A DNA stretch of 64,000 bases from NCBI RefSeq assembly GCF_000004195.4, contig NC_030678.2, positions 65,281,378 to 65,345,377 of the forward strand. Direction: 5' to 3'. Each line of letters starts with the position of its first letter. The stretch's first letter is position 1. A program made the position numbers and the translations under genes. Positions 1 through 12,311 of this stretch are shown here, piece after piece. The notes beneath the pieces are model-generated. The model was not told the origin of the DNA. It worked only from the letters and a program-made list of their open reading frames with translations, and did no database searches. This DNA comes from Xenopus tropicalis (Eukaryota; Chordata; Amphibia; Anura; Pipidae).

Positions 1-1391
1 TACTAAAACAATGTGCAATTACATTATCAAGATGCTGTTGTCACCATGGACCTTGTTGCTGCATTGCTGTATAAAACTATTTTAACCACTATTTTCACAC
101 ATTCTTAAGACTTAGCAGTCTGACATGTTTGGAAAGGTGAGAAATTCTTATTGTAATAAGAGATTTTCATATTATGCATTCTGTGTAGAACATGATATGA
201 GACTACCAGTTTTAACACTTAAATACAAGAACTCTTCTCTGGAATCTTGCCAAATCATTTTTCACAATCCATTTTCCTAGCCAGTGGAAAATGTTAAGCC
301 TTGCAGCACCAATTTACAGATATAAATATTCATGTTGCACTTGAGTATGTGTGAGATGAATTAAATAAAGTTTACTCTTCTGTGCTAGTTGTGACTGTGT
401 TCATCATGATACTTCTATAAAGTTCCAGTCACACTGGTTCTGCCATTAGAAAAGTGACATTTTATGAAATGGCATGCAGTTGTTTAATGCATTTAATTCT
501 CTCTTCACTAATTCACTCATCACTAATTAATACAGTAACACAATACAGTTACAAATTGCACCTGAGAGCAACACATTGTAAAAGTACATGATTCAGTTGA
601 CAGATTGAAGCAGTTAAACTCTGGAAATACTGGAAATACCTGAAATCTGCAGCATGCATGCAGCCTATTTATTCTATTTTGTACCCATGCCACCCTGTGA
701 GCAATAAATATCAACACTGGTAATTTTATCAAAATTCGGTTTGAAATTTTTGTCAGGATTTCATGAGTGCTGGTGTAAGTGCAGGTTTGGTGATATTGCA
801 GCAACATGCATCCTCCCACTGCAACTGTGATATCACACTGCCTATATATTCTTAGCCTAGAAGATTTAGGGAATGGTGCAGCTGGTCACTGGTCTTTAAG
901 TCACCTGACCAGGTGGCTAAAGGAATAAGCTGACCAAAAGTTGTCTACTTAGTGCTAGAAAAAAGGGTAAATATTTGACTAATCACATCATTTGAGCAGT
1001 CTTATAACTAGCAGACGTTTGCAGCCTGCAAAAAAGGAGTACACATTGAGCAAAAGTGACAGGCGGGCCTCAGCACCAAAATGCTTGCTTAAAGCCAATG
1101 GTCCACAGGAATTCCATGTGGCAAATGTTAATGAGACTTACAGACAAAGGGCTATTAATACTCTTTTGTCCTATGGGACACTGGTTCTCATTCAGAGTGG
1201 ATACCTAGAATGCATTTAAAAAAATCAAGCTAGAGATGATGTCTGCCAGGAAGGAAACAGAAAATAATATGTTGAAATGAATTTCTCAATTCAGTAATAA
1301 AAAGTGGCAGTAATTTTTTTTCAGCAGTAACGTAAAGGACACATATCTAAAACTTCTTTACACAACAACATTGTTTTTAGGCAAAGGTAAA
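1..1391. other. No gene recognised; AT-rich DNA
   Basis: This would lie in a later intron of the minus-strand gene. A 75-codon plus-strand frame at 992-1219 has no recognisable domain. I see no exon of the expected FN3 or Ig type. Confidence 0.5.
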
Positions 1392-1450
1392 CATAGTAAC
1401 TTAGGTTGAAAAAAGTTACATGTCCATCAAGTGCAACCTTTCATATCTAT
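1392..1450 (-). mobile_element. CR1 3' tail fragment
   Basis: The stretch around TAGGTTGAAAAAAG and GTCCATCAAG matches the conserved 3' untranslated end also present at 36641-36700, in the same orientation. It is a short decayed scrap. Confidence 0.6.
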
Positions 1451-1723
1451 GAACACTTGAGTTTATAGACATATAAAGTACTTGTGTCTTTGGTTTATAT
1501 TGTTTTGATGGATTTTCACCAAAGATCTGCAATGATGCGAGTGAGCAACGGTTATTTCCCAGTCATCTTTTGCATGTTTACGTTAGTAAGAACAGGGGAG
1601 CACTCATTGGTTGGTCATGCTGCATCGAGATGTGTCGTGCTAGCATGACACATCTTTTGCATGTTGCACCTACACATGCAAATCAATTGCACTTAATAGA
1701 TCGCACATTAACCATGCATACTC

Positions 1724-1832
1724 AAAAATAGTATACATTTATTTCAGTCCATTAAAAAACAGCAAAAAACCCTTACATGCAGTGGGTTTTTGCGGGGTTT
1801 TAATTGACTGAAATAAATGTCTACTATTTTTT
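1724..1832. repeat. 109-bp snap-back palindrome
   Basis: ACATTTATTTCAGTC on the left pairs with GACTGAAATAAATGT on the right. The outer bases AAAAATAGTA/TACTATTTTT and the inner CAAAAAACCC/GGGTTTTTG extend the stem. Only about 10 nt are left as a loop. It looks like a tiny MITE or a short inverted duplication. No transposon family is recognised. Confidence 0.6.
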
Positions 1833-2139
1833 AACTAATCATGAGTGGTATTTAAGTTATAATAATCGTGTCTACCGTCCCGTGGTCACCAGGGGGAGTT
1901 TTGCCTTATACCACTGTGTAGTGTTTGCCCATTTTTATTTTTTAGTTCCAGGGATCTTAATTATTTTGGTATTTTGTTACACTAAAAGTGAGGCCTTACC
2001 AGGAATCTATAAAGAAGCATATTTATGTTTTCCCTCAACCCAACGCCATTGTTATTCAAGACTTTATTTGCTTTAGCAGACATTGACTGATGCTGCCTAA
2101 AGTTGCACAGTGCATCACAAAATCTTTCTCAAGTCGGCT

Positions 2140-2890
2140 CTCAACAAACTACTGTTTAGTGTATAACTAGCATTTGTTTTCTACTGAAGTACATAACCTT
2201 GCCTTTATCCACATTGACCCTAATTTGCCAATTTGCCACCCTGTTCTCCAATTTAGTCTAATCTCTCTGCAAATCAGCAACATGCTACATGAAATTAGTA
2301 TCATCAGCATAAATTAATTAATTTTAATTTGTAATTTGTTTGTACTGTCTTTGACAAAGTACAGACTCCTGTGGTACTCCATTAACAACAGTGGTCCAAT
2401 TAAAAAATCATTTACCACCATACTTTGTACACTATCAACCAGTTCTCTACCAAAGTACAAATATTAAAAACCAAGTAGATCACATTTACTGCAACAAACA
2501 TTTATTGGTTTCTGCTTACCTCCTCATAGAAGGTAATGAAATTTGTCTTGAAAGATTTCATGGTTATAAAGCCATACTACCTATAGTACTTTGATTTCAA
2601 ATGTATTGCAGTATCTTTCCTACCACTGATATCAAACTACAGCCCTATAGATTTGAGGCTGAGATCAGGATCCCTTTTTGAATTGTTGCACATTAGTAAT
2701 TCACTGGGTTGAATACCATCAGGCTGGACTTTTGTTTACTTTCATATATATCAACTAGCCACCAATACATAAATTACTAATTCTGGGTCTATTAAAAAAA
2801 GTATCCTTCACTAAAGGCCTAATTTATTATCGTTGAAGGCTCTGGACTTTACATTACAGAAAAGCTTTAGTTTCTAAATTTAGTTGCGTT
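2140..2890 (-). mobile_element. Decayed CR1 retrotransposon fragment (RT region)
   Basis: Read on the minus strand, the stretch corresponds to the RT core seen in better copies here. There are matches to the segments at 37500-38200 and 52320-52870, for example the antisense of GVPQG-type sequence at 2360-2400 and the tract before GAGGCTGAGATC near 2650. All frames are broken. It lies in the intron downstream of exon 2. Confidence 0.6.
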
Positions 2891-3120
2891 TTCCATAATC
2901 AATTTCTTTGGCTTGCTGCTGTCAGGATTTTAAAAGGAAATTCCCGGTGTTCCCAGGTGTCAGTGAGCCCTCCTACTCACCCAGCCATTTGCATTGTATG
3001 CCTATACAATGGACCTGTTTCTTAAGAACAAGAAGAATAGATAGAAAATTGAGTACTGGAAGTTTCTAAACTTCTGTACAACAGTACGAAAAAGCTGTGG
3101 TTTTTGTGCAACAAATCTAA

Positions 3121-3645
3121 TAAGGTGTGTTTTTTCCCATTACATTTTCCTTTAGTACTTTTTTAATTTGGATTTTTTGATAAATGACTCACATTTGTGG
3201 AAATATAAATATAAAACCAAGAAAATCTGAATGCTAATAAATGCCCCCCTTAATATATGCATACATATAAAAGATTTTGACAGGATTCCTTATTGTCAGA
3301 ATATACATGATTATACAAATACATTTAAACTTACTGCCTTCTTTTTGGTATTCCAGTAAGTATCCATCCAGGGCAGTAGTTCCTTCCTTCTCTGGAGCTT
3401 TCCATTTAAGGGATATTGAAGTGTCATCAATTTCATCCACTGTTAAATCTGTAGGCTCACTTGGTGGTTCTAAAAAAAAAACATTTACCAATGGAATGGA
3501 AAAAAAACAGAAGTAACCATTCAGGCATGAGTACATTACTGAAGCTTATATTTAATTAAAAAGTGAATAATATTACTAAGAGGGCAGCTAAACAAAGCTT
3601 TAAGGTGTGTTTTTTCCCATTACATTTTCCTTTAGTACTTTTTTA
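3121..3645. repeat. 45-bp exact direct repeats flanking exon 2
   Basis: Positions 3121-3165 and 3601-3645 are identical for 45 nt (beginning TAAGGTGTGTTTTTTCCC), 480 bp apart, with unrelated sequence on both sides. They bracket the FN3 exon at 3335-3469. The origin is unknown. Confidence 0.8.
3335..3469 (-). CDS. mybph: Second coding exon: first half of a fibronectin type III domain (MyBP-H C7-like)
   Basis: The 135-nt exon is bounded on the minus strand by a poly-T tract plus AG acceptor (3471-3470) and a GTAAGT donor (from 3334). Both ends are phase 1, so it joins in frame to the exon ending at 18944. It encodes EPPSEPTDLTVDEIDDTS and then a segment with the FN3 core Trp (SLKWKAP) and LDGYLLEYQKEG. 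These are strands A to about C' of a FN3 module of the MyBP-C C7/MyBP-H type. MyBP family FN3 domains are usually split across two exons, so the missing second half should be the next exon, left of this window. The domain binds within the thick filament in the MyBP family. Without the downstream exons I cannot separate mybph from mybphl. Confidence 0.78.
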
Positions 3646-3673
3646 CTTTCTTGCAAGAGTTCTTGCAAGAAAG
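3646..3673. repeat. Perfect 12-bp inverted repeat, 4-nt loop
   Basis: CTTTCTTGCAAG (3646-3657) and CTTGCAAGAAAG (3662-3673) pair fully around AGTT. It sits directly after the second copy of the 45-bp direct repeat. Confidence 0.75.
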
Positions 3674-5197
3674 CAAAGTTTATGCACACTGTACTAGAAA
3701 CTCTATTTGAAAAAAAAGTAATAGGCATGATCTATATCTTTCCCACTCTCTTAGCCTTTTAATCCTAAACAAAACATGTATACATCTACACATATCGCTT
3801 TCCCTGCAACACTTACATATAGTGGGTGGCCTATCATTCACCCTTGTTATAGGCATGGAGGAGGGATGGGGATTTTACTGTACCCACACTGTACATTTTA
3901 GGTCCACACAATACACATGTATTTGCCTTTCTTCCTCTGTGCAGCATTAATCTATTGCCCTTCAGGGAAACATTTGCAACTTGAATTCTATCATTTCTAT
4001 CCTTAGATCTGCTATCACTTATTCCTACATATCCCTGTTGAAGCCTTATGTTTTTGGAAACATTCACTGATATTCCTGGAACTAATAAATTATTCTTATA
4101 CTATAATATACCTTACCAAATAATGGAAAAACATTATACCCAGAAGGGCTGTACTAAGTGCATTTAATTCATAGGAAAATATGGTTGTAATCAGTCTATT
4201 CCAAAAAATGTAATTTATTGGAAGAAACCTGATTTTTAAAATGCTCTGGTAACCTTGCCCTATTATAATGAAAATGGTGCTTAGTGATGATAGGATTTTA
4301 TGATAATGTCTACAGATATCACTTATATTATATAACTTACTATGGATTGTATTGTAACTCTTTTAAAATGTAAAGCTGATCCAGTGATTAGTCCTATTGA
4401 TATCTTGGAGTCAGGAAATATTTTCTGCCCTTTGTGGCAAATGGAGAGGTTTTTTTCTTCCTCTGTTTTAACTAGCAGTTAGACAAGTTTTACATAGACA
4501 AAAGATTAAACCTTTGGACATGTGTCTTTTTTTAACCTCATATATTTGTTACTATGTAAGATTATTATTAGTCAAAAAAGAGTTTTATGTTCTTTATATC
4601 CTGTATGTCCTGTGCTAGTGGAGAGTATGGTTTTAATATCCTTACATTTGACACTAAAGTGTACATAATTGCTATGTGGGAGCATATACAAGGTACAAGG
4701 ATAAGCAGAGAAGGTGTTGCTATTTTTGTTATCCTTTATTTATATCAGTCCCCTCCTAGTTGAGCTTACAATCTAAGGTCAACTGGGATCTACAATCTAT
4801 GTTCCCTATCACATTCACATACAGTATAGTGGGGGGGGAAAGTAAAGTACACATAGGAAAAAGCACAAATAAAAACCTTCTTCAGATAGTACCCCAGTAT
4901 AAATAATTGTTCTTAAAATGCACAAGGCAAGCCAGAAATTTAAAGGGCATTTCTGAAAAAAGTAAAGCTAACCATAAATTATTATTTTAAAAATGTATAA
5001 ATTATAAAAAAAATAAAGCAGAAGGATGTGTGGACCTTGGTTTTAGAATTGGTTAAGCTGGTTGATAGAAACATGGAAAACTGAGGTTTTAAAAAGCTCC
5101 TATTTATTTTAACCAGTTAATAAAGGCTTCCTTTTTAAAATGATATAGTATAGTAGCTGGAAAGATGCTTATGGGAAGGTAAATCTGCTCTCTGAAA
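3674..5197. other. Intronic AT-rich DNA with an L2-type tail scrap
   Basis: The only recognisable piece is about 4730-4790 (TTATCCTTTATTTATATCAG, then GAGCTTACAATCTAAGG). It matches the dispersed 3' tail also seen in the L2 at 10090-10250. No coding capacity is seen. Confidence 0.5.
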
Positions 5198-5324
5198 CAG
5201 AACAAATATGGAGTATAACAGGTGCTGTGCTCACTGAGGTTGGAAAAGCCAGAAAAGTTCAATACCTTTTCTGGCTTTCCAACCTCAGTGAGCACAGCAC
5301 CTGTTATACTCCATATTTGTTCTG
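5198..5324. repeat. Near-perfect 59-bp inverted repeat with 8-nt loop
   Basis: The arm at 5198-5257 is the reverse complement of 5266-5324 except for a one-base indel in an A/T run. The loop is TTCAATAC. A transcript across it in either direction would form a stem of about 59 bp. No element ends or target duplications were found around it. Confidence 0.85.
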
Positions 5325-5495
5325 CATTTTCCGAATTTAGTATGTGCATATGCATGTCTAAGGGGCCGATTTATCAAAATTTGAGTTTGCGTTTCTTACA
5401 CAATTCACAAAATTGCCATGGGAACTGTCTTTAAAAACTTTATCTATTAGTTTATTTTGTCAGTTTATTAAAACATTCAAGTTTTTTAGCCCTAA

Positions 5496-5715
5496 GGGGC
5501 AGACCTATGAAAGTTTGAGATTAGAGCTCACCACAGTAAAATTCCACCATGTTCTGTTTATTCTTATGGGATTTTTAGAGGTGTATTTATCAAGGGGTGA
5601 AAGTTAAAGGTCGCCATTTAAAAAAATATGCCTCTAATAGCCCATAGAAATAAATAGAGACAGGGTGAATTTTACTTTGGTGAGTTCTAATCTGACACTT
5701 TTATTAATCTGCCCC
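5496..5715. mobile_element. Palindromic MITE with TAA target duplication
   Basis: The ends are GGGGCAGACCTATGA and the complementary TTATTAATCTGCCCC, flanked by TAA at 5493-5495 and 5716-5718. The interior folds back around TTCTTATGGGATTTTTAGAG. A 3-bp TWA-type duplication is typical of PIF/Harbinger elements. A truncated relative precedes it at about 5361-5490. Confidence 0.6.
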
Positions 5716-5956
5716 TAAGTGAGTAATGACTGGGAAGCACAGGTAAAATGATGGAATTCCTAGACACGCAGGAAATTAGGATTAGGATTCCTTCTCTTTT
5801 AACTTCCTACTCCTTTAACTAATTTACAAAAATATTTCTTCATTCCACTGCAGCTTACAAAATTCTCCTTGATTCCTCTGCACCTCATCTCACATATGAC
5901 TACCTTTCTCTTTGAGCCACCAACTGGTCATTCCCCATTAAATGCTATTTTATTCC

Positions 5957-6381
5957 TTAAAGGAACAGTAACACTAAAAAATGAAAGAGCTTTAAAGTAA
6001 TAAAAATATAATGCACTGTTGCCCTGCACTTGTAAAACTGGTGTGTTTGCTACAGTAACACAACTATAATTTATATAATAGGCTGCTGTGTAGCCACGGG
6101 GGCAGCCATTCAAGCTGGAAAAAAGGAGAAAAGGCACAGGTTACATAGCAGATAACAGATAAGTTCTGTAGAATACAATAGTGTTTTATCTGTTATCTGC
6201 TATGTGCCTGTGCCTTTTCTCCTTTGAATGGCTGCCTCCATGGCTACATAGCAGCTTATTTATATAAATTATAGTAGGGTTTCTGAAGTAAACACACAAC
6301 TTTTACCAGTTCAGGGCAACAGCACATTATATTTTAGTTTCTTTTATACACTTTCATTTTTTGGTGTTACTGTTCCTTTAA
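5957..6381. mobile_element. T2-type MITE, copy 1
   Basis: TTAAAGGAACAGTAACACTA at the left is the inverted match of the right end (TGGTGTTACTGTTCCTTTAA). TTAA is present at both termini. The interior is nearly palindromic around AGATAACAGATAAGTTCTG. TTAA target duplications and TTAAAGG ends define the Xenopus T2 MITE family. It is intronic here. Confidence 0.85.
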
Positions 6382-9300
6382 ACCTATCTTTACTGCTGCC
6401 CCCTAGCTAGGTAATTTCATTTCAGAATTACTCTGTAAAGAATCCCATTTCAATGAATGACTCAAATCATCTCTCCACCTTTTTTCACATGCTTTATCCA
6501 TTACCCCACATTCCCAATAAAATATATTTGGCAACTTATTTCTTGTTAAACCTAAATTAATATGTAATGTTACATAACTATATTTATGATTGGAGAATAG
6601 GCTTGGCATTGGCCCCAGTCAAATATACAACAGTGCTATAATGCATATCAGCAGTTAGCTGACAGCAATTATCCTTTAGATGATCAGTTACTGCAAGCAG
6701 ATTAAACAAAAGAAAGCATATGCCCCATCAGAATCTGTGGCAGAATCATTTGTGTGGTATAAAATTGAATCTATGGATCTCGGGGAGGGGTATGCATTGT
6801 TACCCCTGAAAACATTTTCATACAAACTAAGCTATTCTAAAAATTAAAAGTGCTAGTTAATAAAAATGTCAGGCATCAGAATAAAGGAACAATAATCAGT
6901 GTTTGTAAATAGTTTTTGTTGGGCACTTTGTAGGGTGACAATATAGATTCAGAGATTTGGAGCAATCGTTATTGCTATGTGCAGGAAGGAGATGCCAAAA
7001 GTACATCTGCCATAGTGCTGCTTCCGGCTCTACTGGAAGCACTATACATACATTATGGCACCATTATGTTGTATGCATCGGTCATGCTCTATTTTTGTTA
7101 TTAATTTACATATAAGAAGAAGTATTTATCAGTGAGTGAAAGATAGAGTTCACCATATGAAAAATACACTTTGAAAAATGCCATAGGAATACATAGAAAG
7201 TGGGTGAGTTTTTCTGTGGTAAACTCTAATTTTGATAATAATAATAATGTAATAATAGTAATAGCCTTTTATAACTAGAAACTGAATATGGTAGCCTATA
7301 GTTTAAGTGGTGGACGTGTTTAACAGTTAACCATACAAGTTGGGCCTTTTTAAAGGATGGGGCTAACTTAAACAGTAGCTAGCATTATGAAATAATGTTT
7401 AAACTCACAGTGAATCAGGATTTCCTTTTCCCTTTACCATCAAGTGTAAATTGCATACTTGTGCCATACTTATCCTTCACTGCAATGATAAAGTATGATA
7501 AAAGTTCTCAACAAGGGCTAATTTATCAAATTTTGAATTGGGGAACAATAAATGATTCCCAGTTCTCTAATATGTTCCCAATTATCAAAACTTTCCTGAC
7601 TATTAGGAACTGACAGAGACTTAACAAAATGTGCTGTAAGTTACCCTTGAAGAATGTTATTCGTAGCTCTGCATCATCTGAACACTTGTGCATGACTAAA
7701 ATATTTGCCACTGTTGACACCTGCTCTCTTTTCTCAGTCTTCTTCCATCTGCTACACTTGCAAGATCTGCTATTTTTAAATTTGTACTCTCCATCTGCAC
7801 ATGCTATCAGCTGGACTTGATAAAAGGTTGTGTGGTATGTAAAAACACATCAGAATAAAGCTAGACTTGCAACAAGGACTGAAATAATACAATAGGGACT
7901 CTAAGGAAAAAAATACAGACAGGGTGCTTTGTCACCTCTGGGAGATCTCTTGTTTTGTGGGTGACAAAGCATCCAAAAATACCTTCCCTTCAGGATCCAT
8001 TAAAATTACCGCTTGTAAAAAAAAAAAAGCATACACATTAATCCCCGTGATTGCATGAAAATGCCTTCATCTGCATTTTCATCAGGATTGTGACATGAAA
8101 AGTGTTACATATTTTAATTTCAATGAATCTAGACATGAAGGGATTTTGGGGTGCTTTCCTATAAGTTACAAAGCACCTAATCTGGCATTGCCCTAAGAAT
8201 AAAGGAGTTGACTGAACAGAACTGGTAATGATTTGGCACTTTCCTGTCAATGATGTCTAAAAACAAACAAAGTTACATTTTTATTAGAACACTGAAACAT
8301 ACAAACTATGCTGAGGTTTTACATTCTTTGCTAGATGTTCTTTAGCAAAAGATTTTTTTAAGCCAAACAGGAATTAACATTTTTTTTTGCAATGTAAGGT
8401 TTAAACAAACATATAACTTTAACAATGCCATTAAGGCAAAAGTATACACTGTTGACTTATTTTAAGTAAAAAAGCTCTGTAAGTAAAACATCACACAAAC
8501 TTTGCAGCCTTAAAACATAGTCAAGACTGAAAAATGTTCCCTTTAAAATTTCACTGATGAAATGGACTTCTTCATGAGTACGCCTTAAAAATAGTTTCCA
8601 ATAATCACATAAATAGCATGGTAGGAAGCATTTCCACATATGGCAAGGTTCTTGAAGAGCAAATGTTGTGCTTAGCAAGCTCTTCATTTTAAGCAAGGGA
8701 GAAATATTCCAGAAGAACTTTTAGAAAGCTGCTGCTGTTAGCTAAATTCCTACTCTTAAAGAAACACAGATGTGAAACTAGAGCTCCTTAGTTCCTGCTA
8801 GGAATATGTAATGTAACTAACAAGTCAAATGTAGTGGGTTTCCATATCATTAGATGGTAGAGATTATGAAATTTAACACATCTGTGAGTTAAACACTGTT
8901 ATTTTAAATATTATGATACACAAAAGTCATAAATATCCTGTAAATGATATCCTTAGAAATAATGCTTGGTGATGTCAGTTACAATCAATGCTTAGTATTG
9001 TAATTTTTGTTACTACTAACTGAAGCTTGTGTATTATAAGAAATAATGCACCCTCTGTTGTAAAATAAGAGGATATTAGGAAGTCACTTTGAAGTTCCAT
9101 GACCTGTATAAAAGCACTTAGCCTTCAGCTTTGAGCCTTTATATGGGCATGGAACTGTGACTAATAATATCCGTATATTTTACAATGGGGAGGGTTCATT
9201 ATTCAATATATAATTTGTATCAGAAAGAAATGTCTATATTTTATTATTGCTGTAAATAAAAATTTTATTAGTATATAGCTATTTTATTAGTTTATATCTT

Positions 9301-9690
9301 ATATTTTCTATGCTTAGGCCAAAATACAGTCAGTATGTTGAAACTGCAAAGCAAAAAATCATATATATAAAAAAAAAATTGTTTATTTCTGTTTGGAGTG
9401 TGGGACACAAGTCACCTCTAGATATATATTAACCAGGAGAGAAAGACAAAATATTTGGAACAGTGCAAATTAGCAGGACAAAATAAAGATGTTGCAAATG
9501 TTTTAGAAATGTTGAGAAGCATATGAATAAGGAAAGGTGAAACAATAGAACAAAAGTCGCATTTTGTGTGATACATGAGTGTTTCACTTAGTAAAATACC
9601 TTGTTAATAGAATTCTATGCTTTTCTAGAATGTATCAGAGGAACTATGATGATGGGCACATTCAATTTTATAGAATTAAGAGGTTGCACA
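6382..9690. other. Mostly unassigned intronic AT-rich DNA
   Basis: It includes half copies of palindromic MITEs at about 7110-7245 and 7510-7540, and a 14-bp stem (GGGTGCTTTGTCACC region, 7923-7936 against 7960-7974). Open frames here are short and show no domain. Confidence 0.5.
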
Positions 9691-9699
9691 CAAATTTTT

Positions 9700-9905
9700 A
9701 TTTGTAACAGGGCTGTCCTTCTACAGCAGAATCTTGCATTAAACCCATTTTCAAAATCGCACATAGATTTTTTAATATTTAATTTTAAAAATTCACATGG
9801 TGCTCTGCTAAACTTCAGTCACTCTTTACTGCTGTGCTGCAAATCAAAGTGATATTACCCCCTCCATTTCCTCCCAGCTGCCGATCAGCAGAACTATAGG
9901 ATGTT
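9700..9905. repeat. Dispersed repeat, related to 48700-48945
   Basis: Shared landmarks in the same order are CAGCAGAATC, TTTAATTTT, and AACTTCAGT then CACTCTTTACTGCTGTGCTGC. It occurs twice in the window. No ends or coding capacity were found, so the family is unnamed. Confidence 0.6.
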
Positions 9906-10089
9906 AGCAGGATAATAGCTCCCTGACACCTGTATTGCTAAGTCCAGCTTGGGACACCTTCACTTACATTGTGTAGGGCAAACAATAGTTTACCAGAAAG
10001 CAGTTCTAATGTGTAGGGCTGGCTCCTTCTGAAAGCTCAGATTTAGGTACAATGCACTGAGATGCTGTCTACACACCATTATATTACAA

Positions 10090-12311
10090 CTACATTACAT
10101 TACATTAACATTTATTTATAAAGCGCCAACATATTCCGCAGCGCTGTACAATAAGTGGGTTACATACATTGGACATACAGAGTAACATATAAAGCAATCA
10201 ATAACCGATACAAGAGGTGAAGAGGGCCCTGCCCAAAAGAGCTTACAATCTACAAGGAGAAAGGGTTGAGACACAAGGTGTGGGAATGGGCATGACCAGA
10301 GTTGTGAGAGGTGGGGCACAGGGTATTGCTAAACTAGATTAGGGTAAGCCTCTCTAAATAAATGTGTTTTTAGAGATTTCTTGAAGGCAGAGAGATTGGG
10401 AGAAAGTCTGACAGTTTGTGGGAGCGAATTCCAGAGAAGGGGGGCAGCCCTTGCAAAGTCTTGAATGCGAGCGTGTGAGGAGGGAATGAGAGAGGAGTTG
10501 AGGAGCAGGTCAGTAGAGGAGCGTAACAAGCGGGTTGGATGGTACCTAGAGATGAGTTCAGAGATGTAGGGTGGGGCAGAGTTATGGACTGCTTTAAATG
10601 TGAGGGTCAATAGCTTGAATTTTATCCTGGATGGTAGGGGAAGCCAGTGCAGGGATTGGCAGAGCGGCATGGCAGAGGAGGAGCGGTTGGAGAGGTGTAT
10701 GAGCCGGGCAGCAGTATTCATTATGGACTGGAGAGGGGACAGTCTTTGGAGGGGAAGGCCAATTAATAGGGAGTTACAGTAGTCCAGGCGAGATATTATA
10801 AGAGAGTGAATAAGAATTTTGGCAGCATCTTGGGTGATAAATGATCGGATTTTGGAGATATTTCTTAGGTGAAAGTGACATGATTTGATAAGTGATTGGA
10901 TATGAGGGGTGAAGGACAGGGCAGAATCAAGGATAACCCCGAGGCACCGGGCCTGGGAAGATGGGGTGATGGTAGAATTGTTAACCGTTATAGATACCTC
11001 GGGAACAATGTGGGCGTTGGATGGGGGAAAGAGAACCAGTTCAGTTTTAGAGAGGTTTAATTTCAGGTAACGTTGGGACATCCAAGTGGAGATAGCGGAC
11101 AGGCAGGAAGAGACGCGAGTTAGAAGCTCTGGGTTGAGATCAGGAGAGGAAAGATAGATCTGAGTATCGTCAGCATAGAGGTGGTACTGAAAGCCAAAAG
11201 AACTGATTAGTTTGCCAAGTGAGGAGGTATAGAGAGAAAATAGTAAGGGGCCCAGGACAGAGCCTTGAGGAACCCCAACAGAAAGAGGCAGGGGAGAAGA
11301 TGATTCCCCATTGTAAGAGACACTGAAGGATCGATCTGAGAGATAAGATGAAAACCAGGATAAGGCAGTGTCACGAAGGCCAAGAGAGCGGAGAGTCTGG
11401 AGGAGAAGAGGGTGATCCACAGTGTCAAAAGCAGCAGAGAGATCGAGAAGTATTAGTAGCGAGTAGTGTTTTTTGGCTTTAGCCGAAAGGAGGTCATTTG
11501 TTAGTCGGGTTAGAGCAGTTTCTGTGGAGTGTTGTTGTCTAAAACCAGATTGTAGGGGATCCAGGAGGTTATTGTCAGAGAGGAATAGCGTCAGTCGGTT
11601 GTATACTAGGCGCTCAAGCAGTTTGGAGATGAATGGGAGCAGAGAGATAGGTCGGAGGTTAGTAGGATTGGAAGGATCTAGGGAGGGTTTTTTTAGAATA
11701 GGGGTTACAAGTGCATGTTTCAGTTGGGAGGGAAAGATTCCAGTAGAGAGCGAGAGATTGAATAGATGAGTTAAGGCTTTGATAAGACAGGGGTTGGCAT
11801 TACGTAGAAGTTTGGTAGGAATGGGATCAAGCGGGCAGGTAGTAAGGTGGGAGGAAGACAGCAGTTTTGAGACTTCCTCTTCAGTCACTGGGGAGAAGGA
11901 GCCAAGAAGAGACTGGGGAGCATGTAGGGAGGGAGGGGAATGGTTATGGGGATTTAGTTGTGCAATGTCACTTCGGATGGTGTCAATTTTATTTTTAAAG
12001 TGCTCAGCAATAGCTTGAGCAGTGACTGAAGCACACGGAGGGGGCGGAGGAGGGGACAGCAGAGAGTTAAAGGTAGAGAAGAGTTGTGCAGGTTTTTTAG
12101 AGAGGGAGTTAATAAGTGCAGTGAAGTAGGTTTGTTTAGCTTGGCAGAGGGTGGTGTTGTAGGAGAGCAGAGCAGATTTGTAGCTGCAGAAATCTGACTC
12201 TGACCTTGATTTGCGCCAGCGGTGCTCAAGTGTACGTGACTGTTTTTGGAGGGATTTGGTATGAGCAGTGTGCCAGGGTTGGAGCGGTTTGGACCTCATG
12301 CGTTTAGTCTA
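10090..12311 (-). mobile_element. L2-clade non-LTR retrotransposon, 5'-truncated
   Basis: The 3' end carries TTTATTTATAAAGCGCC and GCAGCGCTGTACAATAAG, followed (on the plus strand, to the left) by a short ATTAC-repeat tail at 10088-10105. The element runs leftwards and keeps the complete reverse-transcriptase part of ORF2. The endonuclease half and ORF1 are lost by 5' truncation near 12311, where unrelated MITE sequence begins. Truncation is the usual result of incomplete target-primed reverse transcription. Confidence 0.88.
10329..12299 (-). CDS. L2-like ORF2 fragment: reverse transcriptase, 656 codons open
   Basis: Residues 215-400 hold the RT fingers and palm: LRPISLL (215-221), motif A LDLSAAFD (285-292), [16 protein letters not shown] (342-357), and the catalytic YADD (375-378). 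A thumb/C-terminal part ends in [13 protein letters not shown]. The [12 protein letters not shown] plus [14 protein letters not shown] combination and the tail type place it in the L2 clade, near CR1. The N-terminal APE endonuclease is absent, so the copy is dead. The first ATG is only the first methionine in the surviving stretch; the frame reads a stop four codons upstream. An uninterrupted 656-codon frame implies a recent insertion. Several plus-strand ORFs here are antisense shadows. Confidence 0.9.
   Translation of the reverse strand: MRSKPLQPWHTAHTKSLQKQSRTLEHRWRKSRSESDFCSYKSALLSYNTTLCQAKQTYFTALINSLSKKPAQLFSTFNSLLSPPPPPPCASVTAQAIAEHFKNKIDTIRSDIAQLNPHNHSPPSLHAPQSLLGSFSPVTEEEVSKLLSSSHLTTCPLDPIPTKLLRNANPCLIKALTHLFNLSLSTGIFPSQLKHALVTPILKKPSLDPSNPTNLRPISLLPFISKLLERLVYNRLTLFLSDNNLLDPLQSGFRQQHSTETALTRLTNDLLSAKAKKHYSLLILLDLSAAFDTVDHPLLLQTLRSLGLRDTALSWFSSYLSDRSFSVSYNGESSSPLPLSVGVPQGSVLGPLLFSLYTSSLGKLISSFGFQYHLYADDTQIYLSSPDLNPELLTRVSSCLSAISTWMSQRYLKLNLSKTELVLFPPSNAHIVPEVSITVNNSTITPSSQARCLGVILDSALSFTPHIQSLIKSCHFHLRNISKIRSFITQDAAKILIHSLIISRLDYCNSLLIGLPLQRLSPLQSIMNTAARLIHLSNRSSSAMPLCQSLHWLPLPSRIKFKLLTLTFKAVHNSAPPYISELISRYHPTRLLRSSTDLLLNSSLIPSSHARIQDFARAAPLLWNSLPQTVRLSPNLSAFKKSLKTHLFREAYPNLV

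Noticed and set aside
992..1219. Plus-strand 75-codon ORF as a gene
   Set aside because: No domain, no splice or promoter context, and it lies antisense in an intron.
3234..3536. 100-aa ORF around the FN3 exon as a single-exon gene
   Set aside because: Only 3335-3469 shows FN3 similarity; the rest is intron on either side of clear splice sites.
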